Positions 18,979-28,393 are shown, counted from the first letter of the stretch. The stretch is 59,271 bases of DNA from Alphaproteobacteria bacterium (GCA_013215815.1 JABSQP010000011.1:1-59271); one strand, 5' to 3'. The notes: generated by a model not told the origin, from the letters alone. Translations and numbers: made by a program.

Positions 18979-19036
18979 TTTAACTTGTTTTCTGGTCGTT
19001 CATGACCACGCGCGTAAGAGGGCGTCTTAATCTATC

Positions 19037-19966
19037 ATGGCAAAAACGAAATTCTGTGCCGGATTATCAGATATCTCTGACAGCTATATGGGCTGTATCA
19101 TTGATGGGTGGGGTGTTCTTCATGATGGAGAAGACGCATTCGATGGCACTGTTGATGCGCTTAAAGAGCTTAATAACCGTAAGAAGCAAATCATTGTTTT
19201 AACAAATGAGGCGATTCGAGCCGCTGATTATAAAGCTAAACTTAAGAAGATGGGTATTGGACCTAGCCTTTATAATCACATCGTGACGCCTTATGAAGTG
19301 ATCTATCAGGGGCTGACAACTCAAGAAGGTGATATCTTTGAAGATATTGGGGATCGTTGCTATGTCATTGGCCGCCGTGGCCAGGAAGCCTTCCTTGAAG
19401 ACACAGATATAGATTTTGTTGAAGATATAGAAGACGCGCAGTTCGTCTTGATCCTTGGAATGGATTATCCAAGAAAGACGCTTGAAAGCTATGAACCTAT
19501 TATCAGACGCGCTATTCAGCTACGTTTAAAGGCGATTTGTGCTGCGCCTGACAGTCAAAGCCTTATTGGAACAAACTTCTTAACAGGTCCGAGCCTTGTT
19601 GCACGCCGTTATCAGGATTCTGGTGGGATTGTTCATAATATCGGTAAGCCATACCCGCTTATTTTTAAGCATTGTATTGAGCTTTTACGTGAAAAAGACG
19701 TGTTTCCATCGCATACAGTGATGCTGGGCGATACAATGGCTCATGACATTATAGGCGCGCAGGGAATGGGAATTGATACCTGCTTATTCAAGTCTGGCCT
19801 TCATGCGGCGAACTTTATGCATTGCCAAAACCCCAAGGAAGTCGACAATACGCTGAAAAACCTTATTCAGCAGTATAACAATGTTATGCCTCTTTACCTT
19901 GTAGATGAGATGCGTTGGGGGAATGTACTACCAGATCGTAAGCACAAGAAGCGTAAGCGCCCTTAG
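19037..19966 (+). CDS. HAD-superfamily class IIA hydrolase
   Basis: A phosphatase-like protein of 309 residues, of the class IIA HAD type found singly in alphaproteobacteria. Motif I reads IIDGWGVLHDG near residue 20, motif II is VLTNEA, and motif III/IV is MLGDTMAHDIIGAQGMGIDT near 235. The C-terminus is Lys/Arg-rich. The first Asp of the DxD signature is present, but Trp-Gly replaces the second Asp, as in this subfamily; the substrate is unknown. No good ribosome binding site is seen before the ATG. It converges on the patatin gene. Confidence 0.85.
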   Translation: MAKTKFCAGLSDISDSYMGCIIDGWGVLHDGEDAFDGTVDALKELNNRKKQIIVLTNEAIRAADYKAKLKKMGIGPSLYNHIVTPYEVIYQGLTTQEGDIFEDIGDRCYVIGRRGQEAFLEDTDIDFVEDIEDAQFVLILGMDYPRKTLESYEPIIRRAIQLRLKAICAAPDSQSLIGTNFLTGPSLVARRYQDSGGIVHNIGKPYPLIFKHCIELLREKDVFPSHTVMLGDTMAHDIIGAQGMGIDTCLFKSGLHAANFMHCQNPKEVDNTLKNLIQQYNNVMPLYLVDEMRWGNVLPDRKHKKRKRP

Positions 19967-20001
19967 AATTTACTTTAAATAAACAGTCTAGTAATTTGAT
20001 A

Positions 20002-21021
20002 TTATTCAGGAATTTCTTCTTGAATAGGGATGTCAGCAAGCTCTTCATCTTCAGCTAAAGGTGGCAAGAGCACGTTCATAGCAGAATGGATTTCAGGTAA
20101 TGCTTTTTCGGCGGCCTCTACACCGAGCTGAATAAGCTCTTCAGCGCGCTCAAACTCCAACATACCAACATGTCCTATGGCAGGTTTAATATGCACGTCG
20201 GGCGGATCGCCAGCTAAACGTGACCTCGTAATACGATCTTGAATAATACCGAGGGAAGAAACCATGACACCGAATAGTGAAGGTTCGTCTTTACTGCGCC
20301 TAAACAGCCTTCGTGCAAATCCTGACGCTTTGAAAATCTTTTGTTCGGATTTTGGAACTTCTTGATCATCAAACATGTCAAAGCCAGCAACCGTTTGATA
20401 GTTTTTACCGGGCTTGGTGGCTTTACCAATCATATCGCCCTGAAGATCAATCGCGATGGTAAGGCGAGAACCAAAGGCTTGGCAAACTGAGACAGGGACT
20501 GGGTTTACGAGGGCGCCGTCAACCAAATGGCGATGATTACGCTGTACTGGGGGAAAGATCCCGGGAAGCGCATAGGATGCTCGAATAGCTTCGACGAGGG
20601 TGCCTTCGCGGAGCCAAACTTCATGGCCTGTTACCAAATCTGATGCAATCGTGATGAATGGATGTGGTAGATCTTCGAGCTTTATATCACCAAAATGATC
20701 GCTCATAACCTTTATAAGCTTATCACCGCCAATAAGCCCTGGGCTTCTTACTTTTAAATCCAATAGCGAAAAGACCTTAAATCGATTGAGAGATAGTGCC
20801 CAATCTTCAAGCACATCAAGTTTTCCAGTGAGATAAGCGCCGCCAGCCAGTGCGCCGATTGATGTTCCCGCCACGATTCCCGGATAAATTCCATGTTTAT
20901 TGAGGGTTTTTAAGACACCAATATGGGCAAATCCTCGTGCCAAACCGCCGCCAAGCGCAAGGCCTATACCTTTTCTGCCATCTAAAGGAGGGATATCTAT
21001 TTCGCTTCGTTTTTTGTTCAT
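20002..21021 (-). CDS. Patatin-like phospholipase (RssA/NTE type)
   Basis: A 339-residue serine hydrolase with a Ser-Asp dyad. The oxyanion loop is LALGGGLARGFAHIGVL near residue 25, the nucleophile lies in GTSIGALAG near 55, and the Asp is in DGALVNPVPV near 168. No signal peptide is seen, so it is probably cytosolic or membrane-peripheral. It is divergent from the MsbA-like exporter, with 62 bases between the starts, which may mean a shared regulatory region for lipid metabolism. The substrate is inferred to be a phospholipid or acyl ester. Confidence 0.88.
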   Translation of the reverse strand: MNKKRSEIDIPPLDGRKGIGLALGGGLARGFAHIGVLKTLNKHGIYPGIVAGTSIGALAGGAYLTGKLDVLEDWALSLNRFKVFSLLDLKVRSPGLIGGDKLIKVMSDHFGDIKLEDLPHPFITIASDLVTGHEVWLREGTLVEAIRASYALPGIFPPVQRNHRHLVDGALVNPVPVSVCQAFGSRLTIAIDLQGDMIGKATKPGKNYQTVAGFDMFDDQEVPKSEQKIFKASGFARRLFRRSKDEPSLFGVMVSSLGIIQDRITRSRLAGDPPDVHIKPAIGHVGMLEFERAEELIQLGVEAAEKALPEIHSAMNVLLPPLAEDEELADIPIQEEIPE

Positions 21022-21083
21022 ACTTGTTTTATGTGCTTTTTTGTTTAATTTATCATGCTGAAACGTAATGAGAAGGCAAAAGC

Positions 21084-22865
21084 TTGAATAATAAAGAAGT
21101 TTCCGATTCTACTTCCCCCAGCATGTCCTCAAAGACTGGCCCGATGGTAAAGCGTCTCGTGCGCCAATACCTCATGCCATACACAGGGCAACTTGTGCTG
21201 GCTGTCTTCTTTATGGTTCTGGCAGCATCGATGACGGCGGCTTTTGCTACTATTATTGAGCCTGTCATGGATAAAGTTTTGGTGGCAGGTAATGTCAGCG
21301 CTGTTTGGGGACTTGGTTTTGGTATCTTCATTATCTTCTTTATCCGTGGTGGCGCCGGTTATATTGAGACGGTGTTGATGAACAAGATCGGGCAATCGAT
21401 CGTGGCGAATATCCAAAACCAGATGTTTTCACAGTTTCTGGATCTTGATTTAAAATTTTTCCATGAAAATCCAAGTGGGCAGTTGATCTCTCGTGTGATT
21501 AACGATGTTAATGCTTTGAGAACAGCTGTCACGAGCTGTTTAACGGGGATTGGCAAGAGCTTGGTGACGCTTGTTCTTTTGATCGGTGTGATGTTCTACC
21601 AAGATTGGGTACTCGCTTTGGCATCGTTAACTATTTTTCCGTTGGCGGCCTTTGTGGTTGCCAAGATTGGTAAAAAGCTTCGTAAAGTGTCGGGTGATAT
21701 TCAAGAAGGTCAGGCGCAACTGTCTGATCGTCTTTCGCAGATTTTCCAGGGTATTCGACTTGTTAAGGCATATGGCATGGAAATGCACGAACGTGAAGTC
21801 GCCGGAAACTCTATTGAGCGTGTGAAGAAGTCGATCATGAAATCAGTTCGCACGGCGAACTTATCAGGCCCATTTAACGAAACACTTGTGGGTTTGGTTG
21901 TCTTTGGGATCATTGTGTACGGCGGATATCAAGTAGCAGCTGGTGAAACTACTGCAGGGGAGCTGCTTTCTTTTATTACAGCCTTTAGCATGTCGTATGA
22001 ACCGATGAAGAAGCTTGCGCGCCTTAACAATACGCTTCAAATGGGTTTGGGTGCGGCAGAGCGCGTGTTTGAAATGATCGATGAAACAGCAGAGGTTTCA
22101 GATCAAGACAATGCGCAAGACATTAGCTTAGAGCAGCCTAAGATTGAGCTTCAGAATGTTTCTTTTGCATATGAAGACGAAGAGAAAAAAGCATTGAATG
22201 ATGTTTCTATAGAGATACCTGCTGGTAAAGTAACGGCTCTTGTTGGGCGCTCAGGTAGTGGTAAGACAACCATTATGAATCTAATTCCTCGCTTCTTTGA
22301 TGCAAAGAAAGGGGCTGTTGTTATTGGCGACCATGAAATCAAAGATTTCACACTTAAGTCTTTACGAAGTAATATTGCGCTCGTTTCTCAAGACATCACA
22401 ATTTTCGATGATACTGTTTGGGCAAATATCGGGTATGGCCGTGAAGGGGCGTATCAGGATGAAATTATCAAGGCCGCTATTGGCGCCGAAGCTGATGAAT
22501 TTATTCGTGAGTTACCGCAAGGATATGATACGCGCCTTGGTGAAGATGGTGTGAAGCTATCAGGTGGACAGCGACAGCGTATCTCTATTGCACGCGCAAT
22601 TCTACGTGATGCGCCAATCTTACTTCTTGATGAAGCGACTTCGGCTTTGGATAATGAAGCAGAGCGCGCAATTCAGGAAACGCTCAATCAGATTCAAAAA
22701 GGCCGAACGACGCTTGTTATTGCGCATAGACTGTCAACGGTTCAGCAGGCTGATCAAATTATCGTGATGGAAGAGGGGCGTGTTGCCGAACAAGGTAAAC
22801 ACGATGACCTAATGGAAAAAGACGGTGTTTATGCGCGCATGTATAATGCCGGTTTAAATGACTAA
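21084..22865 (+). CDS. ABC exporter, MsbA-like lipid flippase
   Basis: Homodimeric inner-membrane exporter, 593 residues. Six membrane helices (about 25-310) are followed by an ATPase domain. Walker A is GRSGSGKTT near 393, the signature LSGGQRQRISIARA near 495, Walker B ILLLDEATSALD near 515 and the H-loop IAHRLSTV near 550. The start is a TTG at 21084 with AGAAGG eight bases before it; an ATG 39 bases later is the alternative. MsbA-type lipid A-core export is the likely role given overall similarity, but no lpxK or waa gene is adjacent. A GC hairpin follows. Confidence 0.88.
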   Translation: MNNKEVSDSTSPSMSSKTGPMVKRLVRQYLMPYTGQLVLAVFFMVLAASMTAAFATIIEPVMDKVLVAGNVSAVWGLGFGIFIIFFIRGGAGYIETVLMNKIGQSIVANIQNQMFSQFLDLDLKFFHENPSGQLISRVINDVNALRTAVTSCLTGIGKSLVTLVLLIGVMFYQDWVLALASLTIFPLAAFVVAKIGKKLRKVSGDIQEGQAQLSDRLSQIFQGIRLVKAYGMEMHEREVAGNSIERVKKSIMKSVRTANLSGPFNETLVGLVVFGIIVYGGYQVAAGETTAGELLSFITAFSMSYEPMKKLARLNNTLQMGLGAAERVFEMIDETAEVSDQDNAQDISLEQPKIELQNVSFAYEDEEKKALNDVSIEIPAGKVTALVGRSGSGKTTIMNLIPRFFDAKKGAVVIGDHEIKDFTLKSLRSNIALVSQDITIFDDTVWANIGYGREGAYQDEIIKAAIGAEADEFIRELPQGYDTRLGEDGVKLSGGQRQRISIARAILRDAPILLLDEATSALDNEAERAIQETLNQIQKGRTTLVIAHRLSTVQQADQIIVMEEGRVAEQGKHDDLMEKDGVYARMYNAGLND

Positions 22866-22900
22866 ATTAGTCCTCTATAACTCCTTCAAGCCTTAATAAA

Positions 22901-22930
22901 TTAACGCTTTGCGCGTTAAGTAATTTTATT
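22901..22930 (+). terminator. Hairpin after the ABC exporter gene
   Basis: TTAACGC (22901-22907) and GCGTTAA (22913-22919) form a seven-pair stem with a five-base loop, followed by GTAATTTTATTTC. It is a weak to moderate intrinsic terminator. Confidence 0.5.
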
Positions 22931-23002
22931 TCAAATTTTTCTTGCATCCCAATTTTACAGGCGTATAGTGCGCCCAAATTTTTATATGAAGGAGCGAGTC
23001 TC

Positions 23003-23485
23003 ATGGCACCTTGTCGCGATGCAATGATCAAAGAAGTTTTAACGCTAAAGCCTGATAATACTGTGGCTGAGGCAATGGAAATCTACAAAAAACAAAATAT
23101 TCGTAGTCTTCCTGTTGTTGATGATGAGGGGAACCTTGTTGGTCTTATGGGGCTTCGTCACGTTCTTGTGAATTTGCTTCCCAAGTCAGTGACGATGGAA
23201 GATGGCGTGCAACGTCTTGATTTTCTGATGGGCGCAGCACCTGGTATCGCAAAGCGTCTTAGAAAAACACTTCCTTTAAAAGTTGAAGAAGTGATGGATA
23301 CAAATCCGATGGTTCTAGAAGCAGACACTTCTACTTCGGAAGCGGTGCGTGTAATGGCGCTTCACGGTAGCCCACTTTCGGTTGTTGAGCCGGAAAGCGG
23401 CAAATTCTTAGGCATGATTTCTCGCCAAACTCTTCTTGGTGAATTAGAGCATTTGATGCTCGAAATGGAAGCTGAAGGTCAATAG
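23003..23485 (+). CDS. CBS-domain pair protein
   Basis: A 160-residue cytosolic protein made of two CBS motifs (about 7-60 and 97-150). They would form one Bateman module that senses adenine nucleotides. Motifs such as NIRSLPVVDDEGNLVGLM and the second 'VEEVMDTNPMVLEADTS' are clear. It has an AAGGAG ribosome binding site and lies 34 bases before the NhaD-type antiporter gene, in the same direction. A regulatory role for the antiporter is inferred from this neighbourhood only. Confidence 0.85.
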   Translation: MAPCRDAMIKEVLTLKPDNTVAEAMEIYKKQNIRSLPVVDDEGNLVGLMGLRHVLVNLLPKSVTMEDGVQRLDFLMGAAPGIAKRLRKTLPLKVEEVMDTNPMVLEADTSTSEAVRVMALHGSPLSVVEPESGKFLGMISRQTLLGELEHLMLEMEAEGQ

Positions 23486-23519
23486 AGAAATAGTTTTAAA
23501 TATATAAAGGGTTTTAGTT

Positions 23520-24908
23520 ATGGCTGGTAATGCACACGGTTCTTCGCATGGAGAAGGTCACGGTTCTTTGGATATAATTCCAGAAACAATTTTTGGTATT
23601 GATGGCACAATGTTTGTCGCAACAGCGATTCTTAGTTTAGCTTATGTGTTCATTATTTCAGAAAAAATTAACCGTGCAGTGATCGCTCTTTTAGGAGCGG
23701 GCTTGATGATTATTCTTGGTGTTTTGAACCAAAGCCTTGCTGTAGAAGGAATCGATTTTAATACGATCTTCTTGTTGATCGGTATGATGGTGATCGTTGG
23801 AATTATGAAAGATTCTGGCGTGTTCCAATATGTTGCAATTCTTTCGGCGAAATCGGTGAGGGGGAACCCGCGGGCACTTCTTGTTGTGCTGTCAATTATT
23901 ACAGCGGTTTTCTCAGCGCTTCTTGATAACGTGACAACAGTGATGTTGATTGTACCGATTACGCTTCTTTTGACAGAGCAGCTTAAGCTTAATCCTTACA
24001 TTTTCTTGGTTGCACAGATCTTTGCATCGAATATCGGTGGTATGGCGACATTGATCGGGGATCCACCAAATATTCTAATTGGTTCTGCTGTTGGCTTTAG
24101 TTTTATGGAGTTTGTGTACAATACAGGGCCAGCTTCTTTGATTATTATGCTTGTTATGATCGGCTTCTTTGATCTTGTTTGGGGGCGCAAGCTGACAACA
24201 AGTAACAAAGCGAAAGCACATTTGCTTCGTTATAAACCTGAAGAAGCACTGACAGATAAGCCTCTCTTGATGAAGTCCTTATTTGTGATGTCCGTTGTAA
24301 TTTTTGGCTTCGTTGTTGGTCATGGTCACGGCATTGAGCCTGGTACAACCGCCCTAACAGGCGCAGCATTATTGATGCTTCTTAACATTTATAAATTTGA
24401 TGCAGAAACACAAACACACAAAGTGCATAAAGCTCTTGGTGAAGTTGAGTGGGAAACTATTTTCTTCTTCATGGGTTTGTTCATGCTTGTTTACGGTGTA
24501 GAGCACGCAGGGCTTCTTTCACTCTTGGGGCAAAAGCTTCTAGATTTCACAGGTGGTGACTTGGCTTATACAGGTTTTGTAATTCTGTGGTCTTCTGCGG
24601 TATTCTCTGCGATTGTGGATAATATCCCATTCGTGGCGACAATGATTCCGTTGCTAGAATCGACAGAGGCGAGCTTTGGCGGCGCCGATGCAATCGAACC
24701 TCTATGGTGGTGTTTGGCTCTAGGTGCGTGTTTGGGTGGTAATGGTTCAATTATCGCGGCAAGTGCGAACGTTATGGTTGCGTCTTTTGCTGAGCGTGCC
24801 GGTCATCGTATTGCCTTTATGAAGTTCCTTAAATTGGCATTTCCGATGATGATTGCAACAATTGCTATTGCACATGTCTACGTTCACTTTGTATATTTCA
24901 ATGGATGA
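23520..24908 (+). CDS. nhaD: NhaD-type sodium:proton antiporter
   Basis: Inner-membrane antiporter of the ion transporter superfamily, 462 residues with about twelve hydrophobic segments. It shows the paired motifs LLDNVTTVM near residue 140 and VDNIPFVATM near 375, and the loop GDPPNILIGSA near 180, all typical of NhaD/ArsB-like carriers. The His-rich N-terminus (AHGSSHGEGHG) may bind metal or respond to pH. The TGA stop overlaps the ATG of the DUF192 gene by four bases. The system would export sodium, as expected in a marine or brackish organism. Confidence 0.85.
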   Translation: MAGNAHGSSHGEGHGSLDIIPETIFGIDGTMFVATAILSLAYVFIISEKINRAVIALLGAGLMIILGVLNQSLAVEGIDFNTIFLLIGMMVIVGIMKDSGVFQYVAILSAKSVRGNPRALLVVLSIITAVFSALLDNVTTVMLIVPITLLLTEQLKLNPYIFLVAQIFASNIGGMATLIGDPPNILIGSAVGFSFMEFVYNTGPASLIIMLVMIGFFDLVWGRKLTTSNKAKAHLLRYKPEEALTDKPLLMKSLFVMSVVIFGFVVGHGHGIEPGTTALTGAALLMLLNIYKFDAETQTHKVHKALGEVEWETIFFFMGLFMLVYGVEHAGLLSLLGQKLLDFTGGDLAYTGFVILWSSAVFSAIVDNIPFVATMIPLLESTEASFGGADAIEPLWWCLALGACLGGNGSIIAASANVMVASFAERAGHRIAFMKFLKLAFPMMIATIAIAHVYVHFVYFNG

Positions 24909-25387
24909 TTAAAAACGTAGTCCTATTATTATGCTTTCTTTTCCCCTTGGTGTTGCCTTTAACGGCTTGCGATGGGGAAAAGCCTCAAAAGGTCACAGTT
25001 AGTGAGGGGACTTACGCTCTCCAAATTCAAACTCAGTCAGGTAAGACTTACGACTTTGCGATTGAATTAGCGTTAACGCGCGAGGAGCAGGCGCGGGGGC
25101 TTATGCACCGGACGTCTTTAGCTGAAAATGCTGGTATGCTTTTTTACACTGGAGTTGAGCGCCCACATTCATTCTGGATGAAAAATACGCTTATTCCACT
25201 CGATATCATCTTTGTTAAGCTTGATGGCACAATTCATCACATCCATGCTAACGCAATTCCAAAGGACTTAACATCCATTCCATCTAATGGAAATGTAGGC
25301 GCAGTCCTTGAAATTAATGGTGGTTTGAGTGAAAAACTCGGTATTAAACCTGGCGATAAGATAAAACATCAATTTTTTGGGCTTTAA
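24905..25387 (+). CDS. DUF192 lipoprotein
   Basis: A 160-residue protein of the DUF192 family. The first 22 residues form a lipoprotein signal with the lipobox LTAC, so the mature protein should be membrane-anchored in the periplasm. The family core is visible in EEQARGLMHRTSLAENAGML and SFWMKNTLIPLDIIFV. Function unknown for the family. It is translationally coupled to the NhaD-type gene through a four-base ATGA overlap, but DUF192 genes occur in many contexts, so no functional link is claimed. Confidence 0.85.
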   Translation: MIKNVVLLLCFLFPLVLPLTACDGEKPQKVTVSEGTYALQIQTQSGKTYDFAIELALTREEQARGLMHRTSLAENAGMLFYTGVERPHSFWMKNTLIPLDIIFVKLDGTIHHIHANAIPKDLTSIPSNGNVGAVLEINGGLSEKLGIKPGDKIKHQFFGL

Positions 25388-25459
25388 AGGCTTTTAAGCG
25401 CTTGCTCTATTGAGAATCTTAGGGTAAAAAACCTTCTCACGTTCTTCGGAGCGATATGT

Positions 25460-25536
<77 letters not shown>

Positions 25537-25573
25537 TTTACTTTCCTCCCTTTTACTGAAATACTGCTCCCCG

Positions 25574-26134
25574 ATGACAACACAAGCTGTTCAGGATGAT
25601 GATTGGTCTTTGTTGGCGGCTTCTGCCCAAAAAGGGGATAAGCGCGCTTACCATCGTTTGCTAAGCGAATTAGCCCCATATGTACGAAATATTGTTATCT
25701 CTTCTTTACCAAGTGCAGATGCAGCGGATGACGTATCGCAAGAGGTTTTGATATCCGTTCATAAGTCTTTGAACACATATAGCCCCGAAAAACCGTTTAA
25801 GCTGTGGTTGTCGGCTATCATTAATTTCAGGCGCACAGATTACCTGCGTAAGCACTATGCGAAGAGAGATGATCAGAAGACTTCGCTCGATAATCCAGAG
25901 TATATTGCGCAAAATGTAACCAGTAGCCCCCTTGCTGGCGAATTAAAGGATATAGAGGGGGCGTTATCGGATTTGCCAGATAAGCAAAGGCAGATCTTTC
26001 AAATGATTAAAGTGGAAGGCTACAGTGCGGAAGAGGTGGCTAATAAAATGGATATGAATGTATCTGCCGTAAAAGTTTCTGCACATAGGACGGCCAAGAA
26101 GTTGAAAGGAGTTTTGGGTGACTCAGGACAATAA
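25574..26134 (+). CDS. ECF-type RNA polymerase sigma factor
   Basis: A 187-residue sigma factor. Region 2 spans about residues 20-95 (ADDVSQEVLISVHKSL then FKLWLSAIINFRRTDYLRK). Region 4 spans about 125-180 (LSDLPDKQRQIFQMIKVEG then YSAEEVANKMDMNVSAVKVS). The chosen ATG at 25574 leaves tRNA-Pro free; an earlier in-frame ATG would start inside the tRNA. It overlaps the NrsF gene by 17 bases, so the two are co-expressed, as in the SigF-NrsF modules of alphaproteobacteria that respond to oxidative or metal stress. Confidence 0.92.
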   Translation: MTTQAVQDDDWSLLAASAQKGDKRAYHRLLSELAPYVRNIVISSLPSADAADDVSQEVLISVHKSLNTYSPEKPFKLWLSAIINFRRTDYLRKHYAKRDDQKTSLDNPEYIAQNVTSSPLAGELKDIEGALSDLPDKQRQIFQMIKVEGYSAEEVANKMDMNVSAVKVSAHRTAKKLKGVLGDSGQ

Positions 26135-26768
26135 CCCTAAAAATGTAGATGATCTAATTGGCAGTCTTTGTGATGATTTATCGCCAGTTGGTAAAGTGTG
26201 GTGCCCTTATAAGCACTTTACGCTGTGGCTGAGTGTTTCTGCTATTTACTTCGCAGTTATCTTTTTCTTTATCGGTCTGCGTCTTGATTTGATGGATCAG
26301 ATGCATGACCCTGTATTTGTTTTTGAACTTGTTATTGGTCTTGCTCTTTCTTTAACAGGTGCGTTGTGTGCGAGCTTTTTATCAATTCCCGATATGCGCG
26401 GCATGAGCTGGTTCAAGGCAGTGCCAAGCACAATCCTAGGGACATTCATTGTATGGAATGTTGTTAAAGCCTGTATTCATGGCATGGATATGCCGCACTT
26501 CGAATGGGTGGCCTGTATTAATAACGGCTTATTTTTGGAAGCCTTTCCGCTTCTTTTTATAATAATCCTGTCTTTACGCGGTAAAACAACGCAGCCGTAT
26601 TGGATGACATTTATGAATGTTATTGCCGTTGCAGGTGTGTCTTGGATTGGGCTGCGCATCACATGTATGATGGATGATATGGGGCATGCCTTTATGTACC
26701 ATTTCTTGCCAGTAAGCGTTATTGGAGGCTTGCTAATTCTCTTCGGTCGCCGTATTTTCAAGTGGTAA
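26118..26768 (+). CDS. nrsF: NrsF-type membrane anti-sigma factor (DUF1109)
   Basis: A 216-residue inner-membrane protein with six hydrophobic segments. The short N-terminus is cytosolic and acidic (DDLIGSLCDDLSP), suited to bind a sigma factor. A cysteine pair occurs in VKACIHGMDMPHF and WVACINNGL, matching the redox- or metal-sensing cysteines reported in the NrsF family. The GTG start at 26118 has GGAG eight bases before it and overlaps the sigma gene by 17 bases. It would hold the ECF sigma factor at the membrane until stress. The assignment rests on topology, cysteines and context. Confidence 0.82.
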   Translation: MTQDNNPKNVDDLIGSLCDDLSPVGKVWCPYKHFTLWLSVSAIYFAVIFFFIGLRLDLMDQMHDPVFVFELVIGLALSLTGALCASFLSIPDMRGMSWFKAVPSTILGTFIVWNVVKACIHGMDMPHFEWVACINNGLFLEAFPLLFIIILSLRGKTTQPYWMTFMNVIAVAGVSWIGLRITCMMDDMGHAFMYHFLPVSVIGGLLILFGRRIFKW

Positions 26769-26797
26769 TTTAAACGCGAAGAGAGCACGCTTAATTC

Positions 26798-27106
26798 ATG
26801 TACGTCCATATTTATAAACCATCCAAGAATGCAATGCAGTCTGCGCCATGTGCGTCCGATATTTGGGTTTTAGAGCCAACGACAACGTCTGGTAAGAAGC
26901 CTGATGAGAAAACTGGGTGGACATCCTCTGAAAACACTTTGTCGCAGATCGATATGCAGTTCCCAAGCAAAGAAGCAGCCATTGCTTTTGCCGAAGAAAA
27001 AGGGTGGAAATATACTGTTGCAAAAGAGCGCAAAGCTCGTGTAAAACCGCGTAATTATGGTGACAATTTCCGCTATATTCCTGCGGAAGAAACTGTTAAG
27101 AATTAG
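26798..27106 (+). CDS. NADH dehydrogenase accessory subunit, NDUFS4 family
   Basis: A 102-residue protein of the ETC complex I conserved-region family (bacterial NDUFS4 relative), which sits on the hydrophilic arm of complex I. Conserved features: MYVHIYKPSKNAMQSA at the N-terminus, WVLEPTT, the GWTSS motif, and FPSKEAAIAFAEEKGWKYTV near residues 55-75, ending with the RNYGDNF block. This subunit is found in alphaproteobacteria and mitochondria, which supports the taxonomic call. It stands alone between nrsF and tRNA-Arg, away from the nuo operon. Confidence 0.92.
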   Translation: MYVHIYKPSKNAMQSAPCASDIWVLEPTTTSGKKPDEKTGWTSSENTLSQIDMQFPSKEAAIAFAEEKGWKYTVAKERKARVKPRNYGDNFRYIPAEETVKN

Positions 27107-27137
27107 GTGCTATTATATAGCGTCTATCATGAATTGC

Positions 27138-27214
27138 GGTCCCGTAGCTCAACTGGATAGAGCATCTGCCTTCTAAGCAGAGGGTTGCAGGTTCGAGTCC
27201 TGCCGGGATCGCCA
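27138..27214 (+). tRNA. tRNA-Arg (anticodon TCT)
   Basis: Complete cloverleaf: acceptor GGTCCCG/CGGGATC (one G-T pair), anticodon stem TCTGC/GCAGA with loop CTTCTAA, and T-loop GTTCGAGT. The 3' CCA is encoded. Confidence 0.97.
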
Positions 27215-27234
27215 TTTTTAACGGAGAGTTGTCA

Positions 27235-28359
27235 TTGCGCTATATAGTTTTTTTATTTTTATTCCTGTTCTCTTCAATTGCTTCCTTAGCAGTTTATGCG
27301 GGTAAGAAAGATTTCAATGTTACGAGCTCAGAGGGCATTTCTGTTCACAGGCTTTATGACCTAGATTCGTCTCAATATGACACTTTTCGCAATTTAAATC
27401 TCCTTTATATTGGCGGTACAGGGGTTAATAATCCAAAGGCCAATATTTTGCCGCCCTATCTTTGGGGGCTGGAGACGGTTGGCGTTAATTTATACCGTCT
27501 GAACATTAGTGACGAAGCGTACGAGACGAAGCGGGATGTTCTTCACAAAAAATTAAATGAACTTTTTGATACATGGAAAAGGGATGACCAGAACATTGTT
27601 TTGGTTGGTCAAGGAGAAGGTGCAGCTTTTATATACGAGCACATAGCATCGGTTGAAAAACAGTTTGTCAATGCGGCCTTGATGATGTCTTTGCATAAGG
27701 ATTACTCAGGCTTAAGCTTTACGAACGATGACTTAAACGAAGGTTACGTTTTTTTCGATAAGGACGTAAAGCACAATGCAGAATTTATTGAGCACTTAAC
27801 TGAACGCTTAAACGCCAAGGATAGAGTTAGCTTGCTCTATAGTGGTTTGTCAGGTTTTAAGGGGCGAGATTCAGCTTGGTTATTTGCATATGATTATATT
27901 TTTGGAGATTGCTTGCGTACTGGGCTAATAACAACAAATGTCCGGGATCAAGATATAAGGGATGGAATTTTAGAGGCGGTTACTGAGGAATGCTGGTTAC
28001 CAGAACTTTCCAGTGACGTGTTACTTTGGCGTGTCGATAGAAAACATTTGGAAGATATTGAACGTTTAAGTGCAGCAAGTTTCCTCAGTTTTGTTTGGTC
28101 TGATCAAGGCAGTTCAAGCATTTCTAAAATCACAACGGAAAGAATAACAGCGCTTAACTTCTCTAAAAACACAACGGTGAAAGAAAAGGTTTTATACGGT
28201 CTTTTTCCTGAAGAAGAAAAAGTTAGGGCATGGTCAACAACTGAAAAGGGCGCTCTATGTTTAGGTGATAAATGCTATGATCTATACAAATGGTCTGATG
28301 AAATATATGTCGCTGTTAATAATAGGACAGATAAAATAGAGTTTTATTTCAAAAGATAA
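27235..28359 (+). CDS. Secreted protein with alpha/beta-hydrolase-like fold, function unknown
   Basis: About 374 residues with an N-terminal signal peptide (1-20, cleavage near VYA). The segment NIVLVGQGEGAAFIYEHIAS near residue 125 looks like the nucleophile elbow of alpha/beta hydrolases, but Glu replaces the usual Ser (GQGEG). A preceding strand (LLYIGGTGVN) resembles the oxyanion region. The C-terminus has two close cysteines in ALCLGDKCYD. The chosen TTG at 27235 has GGAGAG at proper spacing; a TTG six bases upstream is too close. It might be an inactive hydrolase or a binding protein. I recognise no named family. Confidence 0.65.
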   Translation: MRYIVFLFLFLFSSIASLAVYAGKKDFNVTSSEGISVHRLYDLDSSQYDTFRNLNLLYIGGTGVNNPKANILPPYLWGLETVGVNLYRLNISDEAYETKRDVLHKKLNELFDTWKRDDQNIVLVGQGEGAAFIYEHIASVEKQFVNAALMMSLHKDYSGLSFTNDDLNEGYVFFDKDVKHNAEFIEHLTERLNAKDRVSLLYSGLSGFKGRDSAWLFAYDYIFGDCLRTGLITTNVRDQDIRDGILEAVTEECWLPELSSDVLLWRVDRKHLEDIERLSAASFLSFVWSDQGSSSISKITTERITALNFSKNTTVKEKVLYGLFPEEEKVRAWSTTEKGALCLGDKCYDLYKWSDEIYVAVNNRTDKIEFYFKR

Positions 28360-28393
28360 AAAAAGTCCGAAGACTTTTTAAAGGTCTCCGGAC
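28358..28393 (-). terminator. Rho-independent terminator of the AlaX operon
   Basis: On the minus strand GTCCG/CGGAC and AGAC/GTCT form a nine-pair stem with one mismatch (28393-28365), followed by seven T (28364-28358). The T-run overlaps the stop of the plus-strand gene. The 147 bases between it and the AlaX stop hold nothing else clear except a small hairpin, GTGACA/TGTCAC, at 28502-28516. Confidence 0.75.
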
